Below, in pieces: positions 34,600 through 42,752 of a stretch of DNA of 64,000 nucleotides (within the stretch, counting starts at the first letter, position 1; each line of letters opens with the position of its first letter). A program made the position numbers and the translations under genes. The notes beneath the pieces are model-generated. The model made no database searches. It was not told the origin of the DNA and was given only the letters and a program-made list of their open reading frames with translations. The stretch comes from Bacillota bacterium (GTDB taxonomy: Bacteria > Bacillota > Clostridia > Acetivibrionales > DTU013), in NCBI GenBank assembly GCA_023426125.1, contig JAFABI010000084.1, forward strand, positions 20,746 to 84,745. The letters are read 5' to 3'.

Positions 34600-35865
34600 A
34601 TGATAAATAAAAAAGCTTATATAGAACTTTTGCTGCTGCTTACCCTGGCTTTTGCAGGGTGTTCCTCCGGACTGCCTGAAGAAAGCTCCGGCAGCGACGG
34701 AAGCCAAAGCCGGGAATCAACAGCGGTCATGGGGCCTTCCCGGGAGGTTACCCGGGAACCGGAAACGGAACCTGACCCGCTAGAAGAGCAGATCCGCAAA
34801 ATGACCCTGGAGGAAAAAATCGGCCAGATGGTTATCGTCGGACTTGACGGCTATGAAGTGGATGAGAATGCCGCCTCCATGATCAGGGAGCATCAAGTCG
34901 GCGGCTTTATTCTCTTTCGTACCAATGTCAAAAGCTCCGGACAGCTTCTGGCTTTAATCAACGCGTTAAAGAAAGAAAATTCCGACAACAAGGTTCCGTT
35001 ATTCCTTTCCGTTGACGAAGAAGGCGGACGCATAAGCAGAATGCCTGAGGATATAAACAAGCTTCCTTCCAATAAGGAATCAGGCGAAGTAAATGACAGG
35101 GATTTTTCATATCAAATCGGAGGCTTGCTTGCCCAGGAAATAAAAGCATTTGGTTTCAACATGGATTTTGCCCCTGTTCTGGACATTTTCAGCAATCCGA
35201 AAAATACGGTAATCGGGGACAGGGCCTTTGGCTCGGATGCCGATATCGTAAGCAAACTGGGAATTGAGACCATGAAAGGCATCAGAGAGGGAGGCGTGAT
35301 TCCCGTTGTAAAACATTTCCCGGGACATGGGGATACAACGGTGGACTCCCATGTGGGACTGCCTTCCATCGACTATGACATGGACAGACTCACCGGCTTT
35401 GAGCTCGTGCCCTTTAAAGCCGCCATCGACAACCAGGCGGATGCGGTGATGGTAGCTCACATTTTACTAAGCAAAATCGATGCGGAAAATCCCGCAACCA
35501 TGTCGGAAGCCATAATTACGGGGCTGCTGAGAAACCGGCTGGGCTTTAACGGCGTTGTCATTACCGATGATATGACAATGGGAGCGATTGTTGAAAACTA
35601 TGACATAGGCGATGCGGCTGTCAGGTCTGTAAATGCAGGCAGCGACATTGTTCTGGTTTGTCATGGCAATGAGAATAGACTTGCCGTAATCGATGCGTTG
35701 ATAGACGCGGCGGATAACGGTACCATAACGGAACAAAGGCTAAATGAGAGTGTTTACAGAATTCTGAAGATGAAAAGCAAATACGGGCTTAAGGATGATA
35801 CTGTCAACCCTGTGGATATAGAAGAAATAAATAGAAAAATCAATGCTGTTTTGAAGGATTTTTAA
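34600..35865 (+). CDS. nagZ: beta-N-acetylhexosaminidase, glycoside hydrolase family 3 (NagZ-like lipoprotein)
   Basis: About 421 residues. The lipoprotein signal (IELLLLLTLAFAGCSSG) is followed by a Ser/Glu/Pro-rich spacer to about residue 65. The GH3 barrel then shows VGGFILFRTN, PLFLSVDEEGGRISRM, and the His-Asp catalytic loop VVKHFPGHGDTTVDSHVGLP (about 238-257) typical of NagZ-type enzymes, with nucleophile Asp in GVVITDDMTMGAI. It would release GlcNAc from peptidoglycan fragments outside the cell, in wall recycling or turnover. ATG 34600 has GGAG upstream; upstream in-frame starts would disrupt the signal peptide. Confidence 0.92.
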   Translation: MINKKAYIELLLLLTLAFAGCSSGLPEESSGSDGSQSRESTAVMGPSREVTREPETEPDPLEEQIRKMTLEEKIGQMVIVGLDGYEVDENAASMIREHQVGGFILFRTNVKSSGQLLALINALKKENSDNKVPLFLSVDEEGGRISRMPEDINKLPSNKESGEVNDRDFSYQIGGLLAQEIKAFGFNMDFAPVLDIFSNPKNTVIGDRAFGSDADIVSKLGIETMKGIREGGVIPVVKHFPGHGDTTVDSHVGLPSIDYDMDRLTGFELVPFKAAIDNQADAVMVAHILLSKIDAENPATMSEAIITGLLRNRLGFNGVVITDDMTMGAIVENYDIGDAAVRSVNAGSDIVLVCHGNENRLAVIDALIDAADNGTITEQRLNESVYRILKMKSKYGLKDDTVNPVDIEEINRKINAVLKDF

Positions 35866-35933
35866 AAAAATAATTGAATATATACGCTATTCTATTTTAG
35901 CAATTCAACTAGGTTGAAAAGGAGGTTTTGGAA

Positions 35934-35996
35934 ATGGCTGATAAGAACATCAAGAAAGAAACAAAAAAGCCAAAACAGGCAAAAAAACCGAAATAA
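35934..35996 (+). CDS. tiny basic protein (20 residues)
   Basis: AAAGGAGG lies eight to nine bases before this ATG. The product is MADKNIKKETKKPKQAKKPK, half of it lysine. Such short Lys-rich ORFs with very strong ribosome sites occur in Bacillota, and the strength of the site argues that it is translated. No function can be given. It stands alone 68 bases after the hexosaminidase gene. Confidence 0.6.
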   Translation: MADKNIKKETKKPKQAKKPK

Positions 35997-36328
35997 TGCC
36001 GGGGTAACAGGGGTTGAACCTATAGAATACTCATGTATGAGTAATGCTACAGCGAGCAAGCCTTGACTAATGGACATTATGCGCCTCCGGAAGCGCTGCG
36101 GACGCTTCGATACACTATTTCCGGTGGGATAAATAAAAATTTCGCTGTCGTAGTAAGCAAGCAGGGGCGGTTTTTCTGTGCAGGCAGGAGCCGTCCCTTT
36201 ATCCGTCAGGGGTAGAAATGTGCCAGGCGGTTGATCGGCAAATCCTTTTATTCTATCCGCCGCAGGAAACATCAATCCGGAGCTTCTCCCCGGCATACCT
36301 GAATATTGAGAATATTGGGGGAAAGTGT
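35997..36328. other. gene-free interval
   Basis: 332 bases. A loose inverted pair (AGGGGCGGTTTTT near 36162 and AGCCGTCCCTTT near 36188) may be an eroded REP element. Otherwise nothing was recognised. Confidence 0.4.
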
Positions 36329-36784
36329 ATGAAACTGAAAGTGCTTGTAGGAAGCGGAGAAAAAATTGGACGGCTTACCCTGCCGTTTTTGGTCCTTGGT
36401 TTGATTCTGAATATAATGTCTCCGTCGTTTTTCAGTGTTGGCGGTCCATCCCTTGGCTTAACAGTGATTTCCATTATCATTTTAATTCCCGGGCTTATCA
36501 ATTGGATATGGTCGGTAGTTCTGATCCTTACAAAAATACCCAGAAAACAACTGATAACCAATGGACCGTACTCTCTGGTCAAGCATCCGTTATATACAGG
36601 TGTGGCTTTACTTGTGCTGCCATGGGCCGGTTTTCTGTTGAATACCTGGCTGGGAGCTTTGATTGGAATTATCGTCTATATTGGAGCCAGGATGTATGCG
36701 CCTAAAGAAGAAGAAATATTGTCAAAGATTTTTGGCGCCGACTGGGACGAATACAGCAAGAAGGTAAAAATACCGTGGCTGTGA
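36329..36784 (+). CDS. isoprenylcysteine/phospholipid methyltransferase-like membrane protein
   Basis: 151 residues with about four membrane helices. The C-terminal motif NGPYSLVKHPLYTGVALLVL followed by AKEEEILSKIFG-like residues (PKEEEILSKIFGADWDEYSKKV) marks the ICMT/PEMT superfamily that binds S-adenosylmethionine at the membrane face. Bacterial members methylate unknown lipid or small-molecule targets. GGGGGA precedes ATG 36329. Confidence 0.85.
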   Translation: MKLKVLVGSGEKIGRLTLPFLVLGLILNIMSPSFFSVGGPSLGLTVISIIILIPGLINWIWSVVLILTKIPRKQLITNGPYSLVKHPLYTGVALLVLPWAGFLLNTWLGALIGIIVYIGARMYAPKEEEILSKIFGADWDEYSKKVKIPWL

Positions 36785-36799
36785 AGAAGGGGCAATAAA

Positions 36800-37167
36800 C
36801 TACTAACAATTCCAGTATCTATGCCGGAAGGAGCCGCAGCAGCGAAGCCGGAGGTAGAAGTGCCGTATGATCTGGAAGTGGAAGGAAATGACCAGAAAGC
36901 GCGGATGCCGGGCATTCGCCATGGAAGCTGGATCCCGTCTTTACAGCCCAGGTTTTTGTAAGCCTGAAAATCTCTCCTGAAGGCATTACCGTCGATTATC
37001 CGGTTTCACAGGAGGACCTCAAAGTAGTTCAAAATACCGGCAGTGAAGCCATCATTGCGGTAAGCGGGGATGTGACGCCTGTGAGCAGGGTATACCTGAA
37101 GCGTCTGATCAGACAGGATTCAACAGGGATCTGGACGGTTGTGGGATATGATCCGGTTAAAAAATAG
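36800..37167 (+). pseudogene. frameshifted remnant of a secreted/lipoprotein gene
   Basis: Two overlapping frames carry one continuous protein-like text. The first (36821 on) gives MPEGAAAAKPEVEVPYDLE...GNDQKA, then a shift near 36900 leads to HSPWKLDPVFTAQVFVSLKI, ISPEGITVDYPVSQEDL and the end RVYLKRLIRQDSTGIWTVVGYDP before TAG 37167. The last phrase resembles the C terminus of clostridial secreted proteins. There is no start with a ribosome site and no signal peptide, so the 5' part is lost as well. Confidence 0.6.
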
Positions 37168-37278
37168 CGGGAACACCATGAATATTATGTCAACTTCAGT
37201 GCTTTCACCAGGACGATGAATAGAAATTGATAAAAACAGCATAGTAAAGGAGAAGACAAAAAAACAGGAGGGTGAAAA

Positions 37279-37455
37279 ATGGATAGTTGTCAACGGATCA
37301 TGTGTTCAGTTTCCAGCTGTGTCCACAACAAGAAGGATGCAAATTATTGTACGCTGGGAGCCGTACAGGTAAGTGCGGCGGCTAAGTCCGACAGCGGAGC
37401 GCCTTATGATGAAACGCTCTGCGCCAGCTATAAATCCCAGCATGCCAAAAAGTAG
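37279..37455 (+). CDS. DUF1540 domain protein
   Basis: 58 residues: MDSCQRIMCSVSSCVHNKK, then ANYCTLGAVQVSA and ETLCASYKSQ. The spacing of Cys residues (CxxxxCxxxxC...C...C) and the IxCSVxxCxHN opening are the DUF1540 pattern, a small probably metal-binding protein common in clostridia. GGAGG precedes the ATG, and a terminator follows at 37488. Confidence 0.85.
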   Translation: MDSCQRIMCSVSSCVHNKKDANYCTLGAVQVSAAAKSDSGAPYDETLCASYKSQHAKK

Positions 37456-37487
37456 CGTAGCATAAATCCGAAGCAAAAAACGGAGGA

Positions 37488-37525
37488 ACGGCTCTTGCGG
37501 ATGAAAATCCCGGGAGCCGTTTTTT
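37488..37525 (+). terminator. terminator after the DUF1540 gene
   Basis: AACGGCTC (37488-37495) pairs with GAGCCGTT (37514-37521) and is followed by TTTT. Confidence 0.8.
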
Positions 37526-37692
37526 AAGTACTGGTGCAAATATAACGAGGCTCAAAAATGTCCCCCACCTCTGTAGGTGGCGGGTACCGAATTGGTTTTC
37601 AGGCAGTGAGCATATCTCCCGCCTCGTTGAAACTCCGCTGCGGTAAGGAAATTTGTCTACAACCGACAAATTTCCTTTGAATTAGGTCGTTA
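37526..37692. repeat. AACGAGGC-bounded repeat containing a GGTGGCGGGTACCGA core
   Basis: ATATAACGAGGC near 37536 faces TAGGTCGTTATAAC near 37681. Inside is CCACCTCTGTAGGTGGCGGGTACCGA followed by TTTTCAGGC and GAGCATA. The core recurs at about 60009-60060 and, diverged, at 60180-60272. The left flank AAGTACTGGTGCAAATATA recurs at 40268 after the malic enzyme gene. Confidence 0.55.
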
Positions 37693-37694
37693 TA

Positions 37695-37805
37695 ACTTCC
37701 CGTATAAGTTTCTGAAAATGCAGTCCATTACGGCCGGGGCTGGTCGCAAATGCTTTACATTTGCTGCTCGCCTATGCAACCTACACTTTCAGAAAAACGG
37801 GAAGT
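37695..37805. repeat. dispersed inverted-repeat element, copy B
   Basis: Perfect ends ACTTCCCG (37695-37702) and CGGGAAGT (37798-37805), plus inner arms TTTCTGAAAATG and CTTTCAGAAAAA. See copy A at 32031-32118. An isolated GGGGACGGTTCT (REP family) follows at 37873. Confidence 0.65.
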
Positions 37806-37952
37806 AATATTTGCAACTCCTAAATTCGCCAATAAACCTAACCGGAGAGAAGGTTTTTGCGGCTTAAAATCCGGGGACGGTTCTTTTAAAATTCCTTTGA
37901 AAATTTCAATAATTTTACTGTTAAAATAATATCAAAGATTGTTAAAAAAATA

Positions 37953-37981
37953 TTGATATTTTTTAAAAAATTTGCTATTCT
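37953..37981 (+). promoter_or_regulatory. candidate promoter for the MDH-like/malic enzyme operon
   Basis: TTGATA (37953-37958), 17 bases, TATTCT (37976-37981), in a very AT-rich zone about 125 bases before the start codon. A TTGTTAA at 37939-37945 resembles one half of a Rex operator, but the second half is absent. Confidence 0.35.
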
Positions 37982-38107
37982 TAATACTATGCATAAAAAT
38001 GTGCAAAAATCAGATCTGATTATCAAAGCCGATAAGCGATTTGAATAAAAAATACTACATTTATTTTACATTTACGTGAAGTAAATAGTTGATGAAGGGG
38101 TTTTCGT

Positions 38108-39058
38108 ATGAGCAATATCAAGTCAAAAGTTGCAATAATTGGAGCGGGCTTTGTAGGAGCGTCGACAGCATTTGCGCTATCAATGAAACAAATGACCAAT
38201 GAGATGGTTCTGATTGACGTATTCAGGGATAAGGCCGCCGGAGAAGCAATGGACATCAATCACGGGCTGCCTTTTGTCGGACAGATGAATGTGTATGACG
38301 GGGATTATTCCGACTGTGCGGATTGTGACGCCATCATCATTACCGCAGGAGCCAACAGGAAACCGGGCGAAACCCGTATTGACCTTGCCCGGAAAAACGT
38401 AGCTATCGCAAAGGAGATCACCGCAAACATAATGAAATATTATACCCGCGGTGTTATTTTAGTCGTTTCCAATCCGGTAGATATTCTTACTTATAAGATT
38501 CAAAAATGGTCGGGCCTGCCGGGAGGCAGGGTGTTTGGAACAGGGACGGTGCTGGACAGTTCAAGGTTCAGATATCTTCTCAGTGAAAAATTCGATGTGG
38601 ACGTGAAAAACGTACACGGATACATTATCGGAGAGCATGGCGATTCCCAGCTGCCTCTGTGGAGTGCAACCCATATCGCCGGAAAAAACATCCAGGAATT
38701 TTTTGACGATCCTGCATACGGTATCGATGATGCTTATAAGACAGCCCTGATAGAGAATGTGAAACGTGCCGGCGCCGAAATCATTAAAAGAAAAGGCGCG
38801 ACCTATTACGCCATTGCAATTACTATTAATACCATCCTGGAATCGCTGCTTAAGAATCAGAATACCATCCGGACTGTGAGCTCGGTGATCAATGGGAATT
38901 ATGGCATTGAGGATGTGGCGCTGAGCCTTCCGGCAATCGTAGATTCAAGCGGTGTCAAAGGCGTTCTGGATTTGAAGCTGACGGACGAGGAGACAACTGC
39001 GTTGCAGTATTCTGCGGAACAATTAAGGAGCATTCTGGAAGAAGTAAAGGATATCTGA
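38108..39058 (+). CDS. malate dehydrogenase-like member of the L-lactate dehydrogenase family
   Basis: 316 residues. It has the LDH framework: Rossmann AIIGAGFVGASTAFAL, catalytic His in YIIGEHGDSQLPLWS, and substrate Arg in DSSRFRYLL. At the specificity position, where LDHs read A-N-Q-K-P-G-E-T-R, it reads ANRKPGETR: Arg84 replaces Gln (the classical Gln102). In Bacillus LDH this single change is known to switch preference from pyruvate to oxaloacetate. The next gene is malic enzyme and PEP carboxykinase lies 14 kb away, so I infer a malate dehydrogenase of the malate shunt. Annotation by similarity alone would say ldh. GGGG precedes the ATG. Confidence 0.8.
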   Translation: MSNIKSKVAIIGAGFVGASTAFALSMKQMTNEMVLIDVFRDKAAGEAMDINHGLPFVGQMNVYDGDYSDCADCDAIIITAGANRKPGETRIDLARKNVAIAKEITANIMKYYTRGVILVVSNPVDILTYKIQKWSGLPGGRVFGTGTVLDSSRFRYLLSEKFDVDVKNVHGYIIGEHGDSQLPLWSATHIAGKNIQEFFDDPAYGIDDAYKTALIENVKRAGAEIIKRKGATYYAIAITINTILESLLKNQNTIRTVSSVINGNYGIEDVALSLPAIVDSSGVKGVLDLKLTDEETTALQYSAEQLRSILEEVKDI

Positions 39059-39094
39059 CGCGCGGAAAAAAATAATTTTTAGGAGTGAAAAAGC

Positions 39095-40267
39095 ATGGAT
39101 TACAGAAAAGAATCATTAAGACTGCACGGTGAATGGAAAGGAAAAATAGAAGTCATCAGCACGGTGCCTGTGAAAGACAAGCAGGACCTTTCGCTGGCGT
39201 ATACGCCGGGTGTTGCGGAGCCCTGCCTCGCAATCCAGAAGGATGTTGACCTCTCATACCAGCTGACCAGGAGATGGAACCTTGTTGCAGTTGTTACCGA
39301 CGGTACGGCAGTGCTTGGATTGGGAGACATCGGGCCTGAAGCCGGAATGCCTGTAATGGAAGGCAAATGCGTACTGTTTAAGACCTTCGGGGATGTTGAC
39401 GCCTTCCCTCTTTGCATCCGTTCAAAGAGTGTGGATGATATCGTACAGACTGTCAAGCTTCTGGCAGGCAGCTTCGGCGGTATAAACCTGGAAGACATCT
39501 CCGCGCCCAGGTGCTTTGAAATAGAAAGACGCCTCAAAGCGGAATGCGATATCCCGATTTTTCATGACGACCAGCACGGTACGGCGATTGTTACGCTTGC
39601 AGCCATGCTCAACGCCTTAAAGTTTACGAAGAAAAACATAGAGGATATCGAGGTTGTAGTAAACGGTTCCGGAGCTGCCGGCATAGCCATTACCAGGCTG
39701 CTGATGGCCATGGGGCTTGAAAAGGTTATCCTTTGCGATACAAAGGGCGCCATTTATGAAGGCAGAGACAATCTGAACGCCGAGAAAGCAGAAATGGCCA
39801 AGATATCCAACCTCCATAAGAAGAAAGGCCTCCTTAAGGATGTCATCGTTGGCGCCGATGTATTTATCGGCGTTTCCGCCGCAGGCATGCTGAGCAAGGA
39901 AATGGTAAAGACCATGGCAAAGGATCCCATTATCTTTGCAATGGCAAACCCTGTTCCTGAAATCATGCCCGACGAAGCGAAAGAAGCCGGCGTAAGCGTC
40001 ATGGGTACCGGCCGGTCGGATTTCCCCAACCAGATCAACAATGTCCTGGCATTTCCGGGCCTTTTCAGAGGCGCATTGGATGTAAGGGCCAGCGATATTA
40101 ACGACGAAATGAAGATAGCAGCAGCCAGAGCCATTGCAGAGCTCGTTTCCGATGAAGAATTGAGTGCGGATTATGTCATTCCGGCTCCCTTTGATCCCAG
40201 GGTCGGAAAGAATGTCGCAAAGGCCGTTGCCGAAGCTGCCAGGAAATCCGGAGTTAACAGGATCTAA
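39095..40267 (+). CDS. NAD(P)-dependent malic enzyme
   Basis: 390 residues, the length of short bacterial malic enzymes. N-terminal motifs are LSLAYTPGVAEPC and VVTDGTAVLGLGDIGPEAGMPVMEGK. Metal/substrate residues lie in INLEDISAPRCFEIERRL and IPIFHDDQHGTAIV. The nucleotide site is VVNGSGAAGIAITRLL. It oxidatively decarboxylates malate to pyruvate and CO2. It follows the MDH-like gene by 36 bases with GGAG upstream, so the two enzymes are probably made together. Confidence 0.95.
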   Translation: MDYRKESLRLHGEWKGKIEVISTVPVKDKQDLSLAYTPGVAEPCLAIQKDVDLSYQLTRRWNLVAVVTDGTAVLGLGDIGPEAGMPVMEGKCVLFKTFGDVDAFPLCIRSKSVDDIVQTVKLLAGSFGGINLEDISAPRCFEIERRLKAECDIPIFHDDQHGTAIVTLAAMLNALKFTKKNIEDIEVVVNGSGAAGIAITRLLMAMGLEKVILCDTKGAIYEGRDNLNAEKAEMAKISNLHKKKGLLKDVIVGADVFIGVSAAGMLSKEMVKTMAKDPIIFAMANPVPEIMPDEAKEAGVSVMGTGRSDFPNQINNVLAFPGLFRGALDVRASDINDEMKIAAARAIAELVSDEELSADYVIPAPFDPRVGKNVAKAVAEAARKSGVNRI

Positions 40268-40391
40268 GTACTGGTGAAAATATAGACGGCAAAAACCATA
40301 ATCCAAACAGATACGGAACACATTAAGCGAGGCATTGTCCAAAGGATAGTTGCCTCGCTATGTATTTGCTTTTGTTTATCCAGGGAATTGC

Positions 40392-40433
40392 AAGGAGCTG
40401 TCCCGGGTCACGCTTGACCCGGGACAGCTCCTT
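40392..40433. repeat. perfect 19-bp inverted repeat
   Basis: AAGGAGCTGTCCCGGGTCA and its exact inverse are separated by four bases (40411-40414), between convergent malic enzyme and hflC genes. It may end both transcripts, but its GGGACAGCTCC core also resembles the REP family. A weaker hairpin AGCGAGGCA/TGCCTCGCT lies at about 40326-40359. Confidence 0.75.
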
Positions 40434-40443
40434 AAAACATTTA

Positions 40444-41307
40444 CTATTTTCCCAACAATATTTTGGCATAGGGTGAATCGATTGGCAGCATAATGACCGG
40501 CTCTCCGCCGAAGGAGGTCAGGTAACTGTCCAATGTTCTGTATAGCTTGTAGAACTCAGGGTCGGCCCCGTAAGCAGCGTTATAAATCCGCGCGGCTTCC
40601 TGTTCCCCTTCGGCGATGATCTTCTTTGCGGCGGCATCCGCTTCGGATACCAAAACACTTGCCGTACGGTCGGCGATCGCCTTGAGCTTCCGTGATTCCT
40701 CGTCGCCTTCGGAAAGATACAGTGCTGCGATGGATTGACGGTCGGAGATCATACGGTTATATACACTCGCCTTATTCTCCTCAGGCAAATCTGTTCGTTT
40801 GATCCGGACATCAACGATGGTTATACCTGTGTTTCCTTTTTCCATGGCTTCTGAAACTGCTGATGTTATTTCCTCATTTAAGTTTCCGCGTGCCGTGTTC
40901 TCACTGATGATATCTCCATAGTTCGTCGCAGACAATTTACTGCGCACCGTACTGTATATGGCTGCATCCAATCTTGCTTCCGCAGAAGAAACCGTTTGAA
41001 GGGTCTGCAGGAATTTCTCCGGATCGGTGATTCTCCAGACCGTATAGTTGTCTACAATGATGGGCTTCTTATCCAGCGTCAGGATGGATGTAGCGCTGCT
41101 ATCAAAAACATTTTGATATTTGGGCAACGATTTGGTTGTATCCAGGAAAGGAATTTTATAGTTTAACCCTGGTTTGTCAAGAATTCTTATGGCGTCTCCA
41201 AACCTGAGAACGATTTTGAATTCCGATTCAGGCACAATAAACAGGGTGTTCAGCAACAGGATAAGAAAGACAATCAATCCACCGGCAATATAAAGCAGCT
41301 TTTTCAT
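40444..41307 (-). CDS. hflC: HflC, SPFH/prohibitin-family membrane protein
   Basis: 287 residues. One N-terminal membrane helix (about 3-24) is followed by the SPFH/band-7 domain (SEFKIVLRFGDAIRILDKPGLNYKIPFLDTTKSLP) and a long helical part rich in Ala and Glu (YLSEGDEESRKLKAIADRTASVLVSEADAAAKKIIAEGEQEAARIYNAAY). With HflK it forms a large membrane-associated cage that modulates FtsH proteolysis in other bacteria. Its start overlaps the hflK stop (ATGA). Confidence 0.92.
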   Translation of the reverse strand: MKKLLYIAGGLIVFLILLLNTLFIVPESEFKIVLRFGDAIRILDKPGLNYKIPFLDTTKSLPKYQNVFDSSATSILTLDKKPIIVDNYTVWRITDPEKFLQTLQTVSSAEARLDAAIYSTVRSKLSATNYGDIISENTARGNLNEEITSAVSEAMEKGNTGITIVDVRIKRTDLPEENKASVYNRMISDRQSIAALYLSEGDEESRKLKAIADRTASVLVSEADAAAKKIIAEGEQEAARIYNAAYGADPEFYKLYRTLDSYLTSFGGEPVIMLPIDSPYAKILLGK

Positions 41308-42314
41308 TCGGCGTTCCCTCCATTCTGATCGTTGTTATTACTGTTGTTGCGCATCAATTCATTCAGCGGCAAATATTTAACGGTGTCTCCGCTGCTATCG
41401 GTAATAAATATTTTGGCGTTGGGCAAAATTTGTTCCAGTGTTTCCAGGATGAGCCGGCTTTCCGTAACCGAAGGATTTTTCTTGTATTCCTCATAAATGG
41501 CATTAAATCTCGCTACATCACCTTGAGCGGTAAAAATTCTCGCGCTTTTCCTGGCTTCGGCATCTTCGATCAATGCCTGCGCTTCACCGCGCGCTACCGG
41601 AATTTTTTCATTTTCATATTTGCGGGCGTTGTTTACCTTCGTATTCTGCTCTTCTCTCGCATTTGTAACGTCCCTAAATGCCTGCTCCACTTCTCCGCTT
41701 GGGGGTTCAATATCCTGAAATTTCACTTCAATGATGTGAATACCGGTTTCGTAGTCCAGCTGCAGCTGCTTGAGCTGCTCGGTCACTAACGCCTGGATTT
41801 CCGTCTTGCCCGCGGTAATGGCGTAATCCAGGGTCTGAGATCCGATAACGCTGCGGATGGCAGAAGCAGACGAATTGCGCAAAAAGCTTTCCGCATTCCC
41901 AATATTATATAAGTATCTGTGAACATTGCTGATTTTCCATTCGACAATGGCGTCGGCATGGACGATATTCTCATCACCCGTAATCATCAGCGCTTCTTCT
42001 TCAACTACCTGGAGCTCTCCATTGCCAAGCTCTCTGAAGCCTATGTTGATTTTCTGTGTTAGCTTGGCGGGCACCTTCACAATTTTCTGGATTGGATAAG
42101 GCGCTTTAAAATACAGACCTGCTTCCGTCTGTTCGCCGGTATATTCTCCAAAGGTTATAATTGCAGCGTACTCCTCCTCCTGGACGGTATAAAACATCGA
42201 AATTCCGAGTCCCAATACCAATAGAGCAACAATACCGATAACGACTTTTTTGATAGTTGCCGGTGTGATTTCCGGTATGTTAGGCTTCTGATAAGAACTT
42301 CCATACTCACTCAT
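41304..42314 (-). CDS. hflK: HflK, SPFH/prohibitin-family membrane protein
   Basis: About 336 residues. It has a short cytoplasmic tail, one membrane helix (about 22-44, KKVVIGIVALLVLGLGISMFY), an SPFH domain (VQEEEYAAIITFGEYTGEQTEAGLYFKAPYPIQKIVKVP, DAIVEWKISNVHRYLYNI) and a helical region (REEQNTKVNNARKYENEKIPVARGEAQALIEDAEARKSARI). A polar Asn-rich tail ends it. The start at 42314 was preferred over 42335 because GGGG lies upstream; both are possible. It is upstream of and coupled to hflC; no ftsH is nearby. Confidence 0.9.
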   Translation of the reverse strand: MSEYGSSYQKPNIPEITPATIKKVVIGIVALLVLGLGISMFYTVQEEEYAAIITFGEYTGEQTEAGLYFKAPYPIQKIVKVPAKLTQKINIGFRELGNGELQVVEEEALMITGDENIVHADAIVEWKISNVHRYLYNIGNAESFLRNSSASAIRSVIGSQTLDYAITAGKTEIQALVTEQLKQLQLDYETGIHIIEVKFQDIEPPSGEVEQAFRDVTNAREEQNTKVNNARKYENEKIPVARGEAQALIEDAEARKSARIFTAQGDVARFNAIYEEYKKNPSVTESRLILETLEQILPNAKIFITDSSGDTVKYLPLNELMRNNSNNNDQNGGNAE

Positions 42315-42622
42315 CTTCTTTAATCCCCTTTCCATCCTATTCTTACTGTTTATTCAACTGGTGGCCGGTAACGCCATACTTCACTATTATATAGGAAAAA
42401 TCCTTCCAGGACTACCTCTACTAAACAACTTCAATTCGTAATTTATCTTGATTTGTCATTCTATCATAGGAATCTTTTGTCATTCCCAACGCAGTGTAGT
42501 ATAGTATCATCCTGCTCTTGCCATAATAAGCAGTGGAAAATAAAGCAATCACGCGGATTTAACAGCAATTATCGCGGTAAATTGCAATATTTCGTGTTTA
42601 ATCTTGTTTTTTGCGAATTTTC

Positions 42623-42651
42623 TTGATTATATAAAAGATTTTTTGTATAAT
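42623..42651 (+). promoter_or_regulatory. sigma-A promoter of the polyamine operon
   Basis: TTGATT (42623-42628), 17 bases, TATAAT (42646-42651), 102 bases before the carboxyspermidine dehydrogenase start. Confidence 0.7.
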
Positions 42652-42654
42652 CAT

Positions 42655-42740
42655 CTATCGAAGGGGACCATGAGGTTCCATAAGGCACAGGGGAATTCGA
42701 TGCCACAAGCAGTGGCAAAACGGGTTTTCCATGGGAACAG
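42655..42740 (+). promoter_or_regulatory. structured 5' leader of the polyamine operon
   Basis: The leader has several potential hairpins: GGGACC/GGTTCC, GCCACaagcaGTGGC, and a longer pairing of GGGGAA with TTTTCC. It ends just before AGGAGG. It matches no riboswitch class I can recall. It might mediate polyamine feedback, but this is inference only. Confidence 0.3.
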
Positions 42741-42752
42741 GAGGCTTAAACG

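Noticed and set aside
37939..37960. Possible Rex operator upstream of the MDH-like gene
   Set aside because: Only one TTGTTAA half site is present; the expected inverted half at the right distance is missing.
38108..39058. Plain L-lactate dehydrogenase annotation
   Set aside because: The family is right, but Arg at the specificity position and the malic-enzyme neighbour favour malate dehydrogenase activity.
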